Shown in pieces: positions 34,439 to 40,757 of a DNA stretch of 64,000 nt (within the stretch, counting starts at the first letter, position 1; each line of letters begins with the position of its first letter). The notes beneath the pieces were generated by a model, which worked only from the letters and a program-made list of their open reading frames with translations, had not been told where the DNA came from and did not search any database. A program made the position numbers and the translations under genes. The DNA is from Streptomyces sp. NBC_00620. GTDB lineage: Bacteria > Actinomycetota > Actinomycetes > Streptomycetales > Streptomycetaceae. The stretch is from NCBI RefSeq assembly GCF_026341825.1, contig NZ_JAPENY010000002.1, forward strand, positions 1,583,001 to 1,647,000. The letters are read 5' to 3'.

Positions 34439-34476
34439 CAGGGCAGCCCCTGCGCATGTGCGGAGGGGCTGCCCTG
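34439..34476 (-). terminator. 13-bp terminator after the TIG-domain gene
   Basis: CAGGGCAGCCCCT (34439-34451) and AGGGGCTGCCCTG (34464-34476) are perfect complements with a 12-nt loop, 9 nt beyond the stop codon. Confidence 0.75.
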
Positions 34477-34485
34477 TTACGCGGA

Positions 34486-34950
34486 TCAGGCGTAGGTGTA
34501 GCCGCCGGTCTTGGTGACGTTGCCGGCGTCGTCGACGAGGACGACGTCCTTCGCCCCGGCGGTGCCAGCCGGGGCGGTGACGGTCAGCTTCTTGGCGGAC
34601 AGGATGGTCAGGGCCATGCCCGCCGTCGCGCCGAAGTTGACTGCCGACACCCCGTCCAGGTTGGTGCCGGTGATGGTGACGACAGTGCCGCCCGCCACCG
34701 GTCCCGTAGCCGGGCTGACCGTGGCGATGGTCGCGGCCGGGTACAGCTTGTCGATCTCGGACTGACGCAGCACGGCACCCGCCTTGTAGGCCAGGGTCTT
34801 GATCGACCCTTCGGGCTGCTGGTCGCCATCGGTGGTGTACGGGCGGGTGCTGTAGATGTCCTGAGAGACGACCTTCTCCGGATCGGTGACGGCGGTCGCC
34901 GGGAACGCCGCCTTGGTGATCCGGGTGCCGTCTGCCTTGTAGAGGCCCAT
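34486..34950 (-). CDS. IPT/TIG-domain protein, probable head decoration or neck protein
   Basis: The 154-residue protein has an N-terminal part beginning MGLYKADGTRITKAAFPAT and a C-terminal IPT/TIG immunoglobulin-like domain (about 72-154): ATIATVSPATGPVAGGTVVT, ITGTNLDGVSAVNFGATAG, VTAPAGTAGAKDVVLVDD. TIG domains often decorate phage capsids or tail tubes and bind surfaces weakly. AAGGA lies nine bases before ATG 34950. The gene has its own upstream motif copy (52 nt) and its own strong terminator, so it looks like a single-gene unit. Confidence 0.78.
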   Translation of the reverse strand: MGLYKADGTRITKAAFPATAVTDPEKVVSQDIYSTRPYTTDGDQQPEGSIKTLAYKAGAVLRQSEIDKLYPAATIATVSPATGPVAGGTVVTITGTNLDGVSAVNFGATAGMALTILSAKKLTVTAPAGTAGAKDVVLVDDAGNVTKTGGYTYA

Positions 34951-35001
34951 GAGGGGGTCCTTCCTCGTGTGATGGTCGCGGAAGGATGAGGTACGGGGTC
35001 G

Positions 35002-35012
35002 GCTTGGGTCGC
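35002..35012 (-). promoter_or_regulatory. Leftward intergenic motif, copy 10 (TIG protein)
   Basis: The transcribed strand reads GCGACCCAAGC, 52 nt before the TIG gene and 22 nt beyond the 28-bp repeat copy B. Confidence 0.6.
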
Positions 35013-35033
35013 GCACTACCGGGATCCGGCGCA

Positions 35034-35061
35034 CTTGCCCAATTGGGCAAGAATGATCTTG
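35034..35061. repeat. 28-bp near-palindromic repeat, copy B
   Basis: The core CTTGCCCAATTGGGCAAG is a perfect 18-bp palindrome, followed by AATGATCTTG. It is in the same orientation as copy A, 11 nt beyond the gp88-like gene stop codon. Confidence 0.85.
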
Positions 35062-35071
35062 ATGTGGTGTC

Positions 35072-35082
35072 GCTAGGGTCGC
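35072..35082 (-). promoter_or_regulatory. Leftward intergenic motif, copy 11 (overlaps a stop codon)
   Basis: The transcribed strand reads GCGACCCTAGC and contains the TAG stop codon of the gp88-like gene. It is the only copy that overlaps coding sequence, and copy 10 follows 70 nt later. Confidence 0.45.
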
Positions 35083-35816
35083 CCGCTGCTGTACTGCTTG
35101 CCGGGGCCGCGGCGTCGCTCGTCCTGGGCACGCTGCAGCTCGCTGAACCGCTTGCCATCCTGCTTCTTCTGCAGGTGCTTGATGTTGTTGGCAGGCAGTC
35201 CGACGCGCTGCGGCCCCAGGATCGATATGAGGTCGCCCAGGTCGCCGCGCGACGTGTACCCGGCCCGCTCGACGGATTCCTCGTCGGGGAAGACGTCGAC
35301 GTGCCGCTCGGTCTCGAGGTCGATCAGGTGGTCCTCACGGCCGCCGAGGGAGTACACCCACTTGAAGTTGGCCGGCGGGTCCGGCTCCACGTACTCGCGG
35401 AAGAGGGAAACGCTCTTGGTGTACGCGTAGAACGTCACGTCGGGCGCAGACCTCATAATGCGGAGCCAGGCCTGGATGTACCCCGGGCTGAAGAAGTCTC
35501 CAGCGTCGTGACAGCGGACGTACTTCCCGCCCCGGTACCGCTTGTGCTCGAGCTCGGCGGTCATCGCCGCTTCCCAGCCGGGCAGGTCGTCCAGAACCAT
35601 CATCAGGTTGGCTTCGTGGGCGGCCTTCACGGTGCGGAACTGGTAGGTGCCGGTGCGGGCGTAACACAGCGGGGCACAGACCGAAGCCCCCGGGCACGTG
35701 TTGTAGTTGCGGCCGTCCGGCAGAGTCCCCGCCCACGCGGGCAAGGTCCACTTGAAGGTGTCGGCGTATCCGCCCTGCTTGTAGGTGGTCAGAAGCCACT
35801 TTCTCGTTGAAGTCAT
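35073..35816 (-). CDS. gp88-like protein with a CX5CX3C cysteine motif
   Basis: The 247-residue protein resembles the phage gene-product-88 family. A cysteine cluster CPGASVCAPLCYAR has C41, C47 and C51, followed by KYVRCHDAGDFFSPGYIQAW and VTFYAYTKSVSLFREYV. The family's biochemical role is unknown; the cysteines and YAYTKS region are reminiscent of metal- or iron-sulfur-binding TIM-barrel-like folds. It is a non-structural gene between the capsid and neck genes, flanked by a 28-bp repeat and motif copies, so it is likely a later-inserted accessory gene. It has no Shine-Dalgarno, and a motif copy lies 27 nt upstream. Confidence 0.75.
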   Translation of the reverse strand: MTSTRKWLLTTYKQGGYADTFKWTLPAWAGTLPDGRNYNTCPGASVCAPLCYARTGTYQFRTVKAAHEANLMMVLDDLPGWEAAMTAELEHKRYRGGKYVRCHDAGDFFSPGYIQAWLRIMRSAPDVTFYAYTKSVSLFREYVEPDPPANFKWVYSLGGREDHLIDLETERHVDVFPDEESVERAGYTSRGDLGDLISILGPQRVGLPANNIKHLQKKQDGKRFSELQRAQDERRRGPGKQYSSGRP

Positions 35817-35842
35817 GGCGTAGACCGTGAGGTTCCGCCATG

Positions 35843-35853
35843 GCTTGCGTCGC
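35843..35853 (-). promoter_or_regulatory. Leftward intergenic motif, copy 12 (27 nt from start)
   Basis: The transcribed strand reads GCGACGCAAGC. The ATG of the gp88-like gene is 27 nt downstream without a ribosome site. Confidence 0.65.
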
Positions 35854-35880
35854 GCTTACCGCACGAAGGGATGCCGCTAC

Positions 35881-36000
35881 CTAGTCGGCGGCGGCCTCCA
35901 GGAGGGCCCCGACGCTGCATCGGGGGCCTCGGTGAGCGGCGGGGGCGCCGGTGAGGGCATCCAGTTCTTCCGCGAGGCCTATGGGTTGTTTCTCAATCAC
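35881..36000 (-). CDS. 39-aa protein with a GPRCSV motif
   Basis: GTG 36000 has a near-perfect ribosome site (GGAGGA, five bases upstream). The frame reads MIEKQPIGLAEELDALTGAP and then AAHRGPRCSVGALLEAAAD before a TAG stop. Codon third positions are GC-rich. Short proteins with a GPxCSV/T-xxLL core occur in many actinophages, but their function is unknown. The gene lies after the capsid gene terminator and before a motif copy. Confidence 0.65.
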   Translation of the reverse strand: MIEKQPIGLAEELDALTGAPAAHRGPRCSVGALLEAAAD

Positions 36001-36034
36001 CAGCGTCCTCCGTCATCGTGATGGTGGTACGTGG

Positions 36035-36066
36035 GAGGGGGCGCCCATGATTCGGGGCACCCCCTC
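36035..36066 (-). terminator. Terminator after the major capsid gene
   Basis: GAGGGGGTGCCC and GGGCGCCCCCTC (transcribed strand) pair over 12 bp with one G-U pair and an 8-nt loop, 14 nt after the capsid stop codon. It would isolate the highly expressed capsid message. Confidence 0.7.
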
Positions 36067-36079
36067 ACTCGCCTCTGGA

Positions 36080-37372
36080 TCAGCCGGTGGGCGCAGTCCA
36101 GGTACCGATGACGAAGCTCTCGGGGCGCGGGACCTCGAGGGCCAGGCGCTCGTCGGCGCGGAAAGTGATCAGGCCCTTCTCAAAGTTCTCGGCGTTCTCC
36201 GAGGAGACGGTGACCGACACCGTCTCGCGGTCGTGGAGCTGTGCGCCCAGCCCGAAGGCACCGATCAGGAAGTCGGTGTCCGCCATGGCGGTCGTCTCGA
36301 CCACGTTCAAGCGCCACACCTTTTTCTCGGCGCCGATGGCGACGGCGATAGCGACGCGGAAGGCGCCGTTCTTGTCCTCCTCGACCTCGACGTGCTCCCA
36401 CATCGTCGGGCTGAGGACGATGCCGGTCGGGTCGTACTCGGCGAGCAGCGCCTTGGTGATGGAGCGCCGGATCTGTACGGAGTACTGGTCGGTGGCGAGA
36501 CCCGTGTACTGCTGGACGCCCGGGGTGTTGTAGAGGCCGGTGAGGGACTGGCCGTCGCCAACGGAGTGCAGAAGGTCCCAGTCCTCCGAGTACTTGACGC
36601 CCTCGACCATGCGGGTGTTGATGAACGTCTTGAGTCTCGGCTCGTCGCTGAGGATGTTCTTGTGCGCGTCGAGGAGGTGCGCGACTTCCGCGACCGGGTA
36701 CATCACCGGCGTCAGCGTGAGCTTCGACCGCGGGGCGCGGCCCCAGGTGTCGGTGTCCGCGCCGGTCGCAGGGGAGACACCGTCGGCGGCGTAACGCTCC
36801 TTGACCTGCTTGGCGTTGTTGGTCCAGCCGGTCTCACGCGCGCCGTAGAGGACGGCCTGCTTGGTCGAGGACTTCGGGAACAGGTCCCGAATGTGGAACT
36901 TGCGGAACGGGCGCTCGGCGATGCCCAGGTTCTGAGCCGAACCGAGGGTCTGGTGCGTGACCGTGCCGGCGGACAGGGAGAAAATCGACTTCCCCTCGAT
37001 GTCGGCACGGATGTACGGGCGGTCCCGGAACCCGCCGCCGGTGGCACGCTGGAAGGATTCGGAGTCGACGAACAGGTCACCGAGGGACTTCTCCTCCATC
37101 GTCGGCCGCTGGCCGAAGTGGGTGGCCGCGGCCGGTGGGGCGTCCGGGGCGTCCAGGTACTGCCTGATCTCGGTCAGACCCTGCTCGGCGTCGATCAGAC
37201 CCTTGATCTCCTGCGCCTCGCGGGACACAGTCCGGAAGGCGGTGGCCTGCTCGGTGGAGACGACGAACTGGCCGCCGTCCTCGACCTTGAAGGTCTGGCT
37301 GATGCGCTCAGCCTCGGCGGACTTCTCCTGGAGCCGGCGCTGGAGTTCTGTGATGCGTGCGGTGGCGGGCAT
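36080..37372 (-). CDS. HK97-type major capsid protein
   Basis: The 430-residue protein has an N-terminal coiled-coil delta/scaffold region (about 1-110: RITELQRRLQEKSAEAERIS). The HK97-fold shell domain (about 120-430) includes FRKFHIRDLFPKSSTKQAV, DWDLLHSVGDGQSLTGLY, a P-domain helix and the A-domain region LLAEYDPTGIVLSPTMWEHV. The next upstream gene encodes a maturation protease expected to remove the delta region. ATG 37372 has GGGAGAG upstream, and a motif copy lies 101 nt before it. It is the main structural protein of the head. Confidence 0.92.
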   Translation of the reverse strand: MPATARITELQRRLQEKSAEAERISQTFKVEDGGQFVVSTEQATAFRTVSREAQEIKGLIDAEQGLTEIRQYLDAPDAPPAAATHFGQRPTMEEKSLGDLFVDSESFQRATGGGFRDRPYIRADIEGKSIFSLSAGTVTHQTLGSAQNLGIAERPFRKFHIRDLFPKSSTKQAVLYGARETGWTNNAKQVKERYAADGVSPATGADTDTWGRAPRSKLTLTPVMYPVAEVAHLLDAHKNILSDEPRLKTFINTRMVEGVKYSEDWDLLHSVGDGQSLTGLYNTPGVQQYTGLATDQYSVQIRRSITKALLAEYDPTGIVLSPTMWEHVEVEEDKNGAFRVAIAVAIGAEKKVWRLNVVETTAMADTDFLIGAFGLGAQLHDRETVSVTVSSENAENFEKGLITFRADERLALEVPRPESFVIGTWTAPTG

Positions 37373-37472
37373 TGCTTGCTCTCCCTGGTGCTGGGTGCGG
37401 TTGACGTGCGTCGCTCGCCCGGCCAGCACCGGGACGCCTCAACGCGAGGCGGAATGGAAGAGGGAGAGAGCA

Positions 37473-37483
37473 GTTAACGTCGC
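37473..37483 (-). promoter_or_regulatory. Leftward intergenic motif, copy 13 (major capsid)
   Basis: The transcribed strand reads GCGACGTTAAC, 101 nt before the capsid start. Two small hairpins (GCCTC/GAGGC and CCCGG/CCGGG) lie between. Confidence 0.65.
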
Positions 37484-37583
37484 GTGCTGCCTGCTCCAGA
37501 TGTCTGGAGCGGACAGCACATGGGGTTTGACCTGGTGTTTTGTTGTTGTGTCGGTGAGGCTCGCCGCAGGCGTGGGGGTGATG

Positions 37584-37601
37584 CTGAGTCGCGCGACTCA
37601 G
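37584..37601. repeat. 18-bp perfect palindrome over the protease stop codon
   Basis: CTGAGTCGCGCGACTCAG is fully self-complementary and contains the TGA stop codon. As RNA it forms a 7-bp stem with a GCGC loop and could end or process the protease message ahead of the capsid promoter region. Confidence 0.5.
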
Positions 37602-39499
37602 CCCTGCATCAGAGCGAGTGCAGACTTCACTTCCTCCGCGTCCAGGCGCACGGTGTCCTCCGCCTCGGCGACGGATTCCGGGTCGGCGTCCTCCTCGTCG
37701 TCGTCGAAGGTGTCTTCGTCCCAGAGGTCCATCCCGAGCGGGTTGGCCGCAGGTGTCGGCCTGCGGTCGGGCTTGGAGTCGTCGGAGGTGGCGTCGAGGC
37801 CCTTCGCAGACAGTGCCTGGATCAACTCGCGCACCCTGTCGCGTACGCTCTCGAGCTGCTCCGGGCCCGCGGTGGTGCTGCTGACGCGCGCGGTGGCGTC
37901 GGTGATCGCGCCGATGGTGGGCTGGACGACCCGGGCATCGACGTCCTCGGCGTCGGTGGCTGCGCGGTGGGCGGTGGTTCCCTCCGGCACCACGATGGTG
38001 GCGAGTTCGACGGGCTGAGGCTTGTCCAGGGTGATGTCGCCCGTGCCCGTGACCGTGTACGGGATCGCGTAGTGGCTGCTGCTGTTCGGGCTGGGGCCTT
38101 CGGTGTGCACGGACACGATGACGTGGTCCGGGTAGGTGCCCTCAATGCACGTCCACGTGTCGCCGCCTTGGTCGAGGAGTTCGCGGACACTGTCGGCGAG
38201 GCGGGTGCGGAACTGCTCCTGAGACTCGGGCAGGGGCTTGGGGGACATTGCGGAGACCTCCGAGAGGGGTGTGAGACGGCTCTTGGCTTCGGCGACCATG
38301 GAGCGGGCCGACTTGTGCTCGATGCGCGGCAGGCGGGCCCGAGCGGCGTTCACCGCGGCGCGCGCTGACTTCTCCTCTGCACCGCCAAGGGCGCGGTAGC
38401 GGGCCATCACTCCGTCGGCGAATTCCTTCGGGGTGGCGGCGGGTTTCGTGGGCGGGCCTTGCGGAAGGGTCGCGCCGGCCAGGAGTGACCAGGGAGTCTC
38501 CCGGCACTCGGGGCGCAGGAGCGGCATGTCGGGGAGTGCGGTGATCGGCCACCAGGCGGTGACTTCTGTGGCGTCGCCCTTGGGGTCGTCGGGGTTGGCT
38601 ATGCGCCGCTCGTCGTGGGGACGGTTGAGCGGCATGTGGGACTCGCCGGGGATGACGGCGACGTAGCCGCGGTAGATGCCGGTCGGGGCCGTCCACGAGC
38701 CGACGATGCTGGTCGTCCCGGGGAGTGTCGAGCCGGTCTCTTCCTCCCACTCGCGCAGCGCGGCGGCGAGTGCGTCCTCTCCGTCCTCCAGGTGCCCGCC
38801 GGGGAACTCCCACATCCCGGCGGCCGGATCGTCGTCGTCGAGAGCGCGCTGGATCAACAGCACCCGCCCGGTGCCTTCGGCCTTTACCGCCAGGCCCGCG
38901 ACCTTGATGGTGTCCTCGATCTTCGGTGCAACGACGTCGATTTCGACGCTCGAGGGTGTCGCCTTGTACTCCATGCCGTCGTGCTCGGTGGAGGACTTGA
39001 CCTCGAGTGCCCGGGTCAGGGGGTGCGCGCCGTGCAGGACGGGGCTGACTTCGAAGAGGTCGAGTTTGTGGATGACGCGGACGCCGTCGCCGCGGCGGGT
39101 GGCTCCGTCGGTCGGTACGCGGTAGCCGATGGAGAACGCGGCTTCACCGTGTTCGTGCCATTGCTTGACCTGCTCGTAGGTGTCGCGGCCTTTGGTGGTG
39201 CGGCGGTTGTAGGCGACGGTCGCGACGAGCGCGCCGGCCTCCTTGGGCCAGTTGGGGATGTCGGCGAAACGGCGGTCGCCGGGCAGCCACTCCTCAACGT
39301 CGAGGACGACACCGACGGCGTCTTTCCACTCGTGGTGCCAGGCGGCTTTGACGCGGCGGGTGGCGAGGGTGTTGGCGAATGCCCCCGGAACGATGAGGTC
39401 GTTGACCTCGTCGACCACGCCAGTAACGGCGTAGATTGCCCGGCTGGTGCCTCGCAGCGTGCTGGGGTGTGACGATCTGGTGGGTGGAGCGCTCGGCAC
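37598..39499 (-). CDS. Capsid maturation protease fused to a Nudix hydrolase domain and a scaffold-like tail
   Basis: The 633-residue protein starts with an HK97-type prohead protease (about 15-170), with likely catalytic H56 in AAWHHEWKDAVG and S123 in AAFSIGYRV. It continues with a complete Nudix domain (about 190-325) whose box at about 235-258 fits GX5EX7REUXEEXGU (GHLEDGE, then REWEEETG). The C-terminal 300 residues are charged, partly coiled-coil and acidic at the end (DEDTFDDDEEDADPESV), like an internal scaffold. The protease cuts capsid and scaffold; the Nudix domain would hydrolyse a nucleotide derivative. GGAGG lies upstream of the GTG start. Confidence 0.85.
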   Translation of the reverse strand: MPSAPPTRSSHPSTLRGTSRAIYAVTGVVDEVNDLIVPGAFANTLATRRVKAAWHHEWKDAVGVVLDVEEWLPGDRRFADIPNWPKEAGALVATVAYNRRTTKGRDTYEQVKQWHEHGEAAFSIGYRVPTDGATRRGDGVRVIHKLDLFEVSPVLHGAHPLTRALEVKSSTEHDGMEYKATPSSVEIDVVAPKIEDTIKVAGLAVKAEGTGRVLLIQRALDDDDPAAGMWEFPGGHLEDGEDALAAALREWEEETGSTLPGTTSIVGSWTAPTGIYRGYVAVIPGESHMPLNRPHDERRIANPDDPKGDATEVTAWWPITALPDMPLLRPECRETPWSLLAGATLPQGPPTKPAATPKEFADGVMARYRALGGAEEKSARAAVNAARARLPRIEHKSARSMVAEAKSRLTPLSEVSAMSPKPLPESQEQFRTRLADSVRELLDQGGDTWTCIEGTYPDHVIVSVHTEGPSPNSSSHYAIPYTVTGTGDITLDKPQPVELATIVVPEGTTAHRAATDAEDVDARVVQPTIGAITDATARVSSTTAGPEQLESVRDRVRELIQALSAKGLDATSDDSKPDRRPTPAANPLGMDLWDEDTFDDDEEDADPESVAEAEDTVRLDAEEVKSALALMQG

Positions 39500-39558
39500 G
39501 GCGGGAAACCTCCGGCGGTGGACAGTGGGCCGCCGGGCACCGTGCCTTTTGCGTCTGC

Positions 39559-39768
39559 CTACTGTCCTGTGCTGGCCGCAGGCTCCGGCCGCGCGCTCTC
39601 AGCCTCTGAGCGGGCCATGGACCAGCCGCGGGACCAGTAGCGGTAACCGAACTGCTGCTCCCGGTCGCCGAGTCGGTTGTAGGGGCAGGCGTCGGAGGGG
39701 TCTCCGGCCCCGTAGGCGGCCTTCCCCTCGTTGAGGAGGGTTTGGCAAGCCTGGCGATTGAGCTGCAC
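39559..39768 (-). CDS. Ribosome modulation factor-like (RMF/CrpP) small protein
   Basis: This 69-residue protein starts at GTG 39768, seven bases after GAGGAG; a GTG five codons upstream lacks a site. Residues 17-52 align by eye with RMF: AYGAGDPSDACPYNRL, with the invariant CPY at 28-30, then RYWSRGWSMAR, where RMF has a W-x-x-GW-x-x-A pattern. RMF dimerises and silences 70S ribosomes in stationary cells, and phage or plasmid relatives (CrpP) have been described. A copy in the head-gene run may modulate host translation or act on another target. Confidence 0.7.
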   Translation of the reverse strand: MQLNRQACQTLLNEGKAAYGAGDPSDACPYNRLGDREQQFGYRYWSRGWSMARSEAESARPEPAASTGQ

Positions 39769-39779
39769 TTCGTCGCTCC

Positions 39780-40379
39780 TCACTGGTTCGCGAACATCGA
39801 GTCCTGGACACCGCGGTCATTCGGTTGTGCTGGATCGCTCGGTGCGGCCGGGCCGGCGGCGCCGCTCTCTTCGGCTCGGCTGTGCGTGCGGGTCATCTGC
39901 GCGTCGTCCACCTCGATCGCCCACGTGTCCGGGGAGTTGTAGCGCCACACCTGGCCCGTGGAGTCGCGTACCCACCCGGTCAGTGTGCCGTCCGGTGCCT
40001 GATCGAGCCAAGCCTGTTCTCCTTCGCTGCCGGTGTACGCGGCGAAAGCCCCCTCCGGATCGGTCTCGTCGCCCTCGTCGTACATGTCACCGGACCAGGG
40101 GCGAGCGTCGTCGGCGGGGGGCGGCGGGGCCTCGCCCGACAGTTCGCTGCCGCCCTCCTCCGAGATCGCGGCATCCTCTCCTGGAGGCCCCGCGGGATCT
40201 GCGGGATCGGTGTTGGCGCCCGGGTCCTCGGCGGGGTCCGTGGGGGGCTCGATGGCTGGCGCGCCGAGGTCGGCGCCTCCGAGCTCGTCCTCCTCGGCGC
40301 CCGCTTTCTCGTCGTCTTCGTCCCCGAACGGCTGACCGCCCTTGGGGAGAGCCTTGATGGCGAATCCGTATCTGGTCAC
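39780..40379 (-). CDS. Acidic, mostly disordered protein with a small C-terminal domain
   Basis: The start is set at GTG 40379 because the leftward motif ends 26 nt upstream, the same spacing as in four other genes. The frame is open further upstream, but that part is the motif and the 28-bp repeat. The 199-residue protein begins MTRYGFAIKALPKGGQPFG and is very acidic and Pro/Gly-rich to about residue 120. A small domain with EQAWLDQAPDGTLTGWVRDS and RYNSPDTWAIEVDDAQMTR follows. No family is recognised. It may be a head-associated or scaffolding protein. Confidence 0.6.
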   Translation of the reverse strand: MTRYGFAIKALPKGGQPFGDEDDEKAGAEEDELGGADLGAPAIEPPTDPAEDPGANTDPADPAGPPGEDAAISEEGGSELSGEAPPPPADDARPWSGDMYDEGDETDPEGAFAAYTGSEGEQAWLDQAPDGTLTGWVRDSTGQVWRYNSPDTWAIEVDDAQMTRTHSRAEESGAAGPAAPSDPAQPNDRGVQDSMFANQ

Positions 40380-40404
40380 GGGCGGAGGATGGACAGGCGG
40401 ACCG

Positions 40405-40415
40405 GCTTGTGTCGC
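40405..40415 (-). promoter_or_regulatory. Leftward intergenic motif, copy 14 (26 nt from start)
   Basis: The transcribed strand reads GCGACACAAGC. It lies 26 nt before GTG 40379 and 24 nt beyond repeat copy C. Confidence 0.6.
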
Positions 40416-40439
40416 CGCCATGGCCACCCCCAGCCTGAC

Positions 40440-40467
40440 CAAGATCATTCTTGCCCAATTGTGCAAG
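40440..40467. repeat. 28-bp near-palindromic repeat, copy C (inverted)
   Basis: On the minus strand this is identical to copy A at all 28 positions. It lies 8 nt beyond the stop codon of the 90-aa gene. Its orientation is opposite to copies A and B. Confidence 0.85.
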
Positions 40468-40475
40468 CCTCCGGA

Positions 40476-40748
40476 TCAGCTCCCCGGAACGCGTGCCTGC
40501 CTCGGCGCCCCCGGGCCCTCCTCGATGACGTTGCTGTGCTCACGCAGCACGGCAAGCACTGTCGCTTCGTCGTCTCCGGACACGGCCCGCACAGGACCCG
40601 TTGGAGAGAGGGGGACCGGCTCGCCCTGGTGGAGCTCCACGAGGGCAGCGGCCCGGTGCGACCCGATCACCGGGCGATCGGACCGCCCGGTGATCTGCAC
40701 CGTGTAGGTCGCCCCGTCGTCGAACGCGCCGGTAACGGTGAACGGCAT
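40476..40748 (-). CDS. Unrecognised 90-aa protein
   Basis: ATG 40748 follows GGAGG at good spacing, nine bases after the stop codon of the giant gene. The first 60 residues form a small beta-rich domain (MPFTVTGAFDDGATYTVQIT, AAALVELHQGEPVPLSPTGP); the C-terminus EEGPGAPRQARVPGS looks disordered. No family is recognised. It is probably co-expressed with the giant protein. Confidence 0.65.
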   Translation of the reverse strand: MPFTVTGAFDDGATYTVQITGRSDRPVIGSHRAAALVELHQGEPVPLSPTGPVRAVSGDDEATVLAVLREHSNVIEEGPGAPRQARVPGS

Positions 40749-40757
40749 CGCTGCCTC

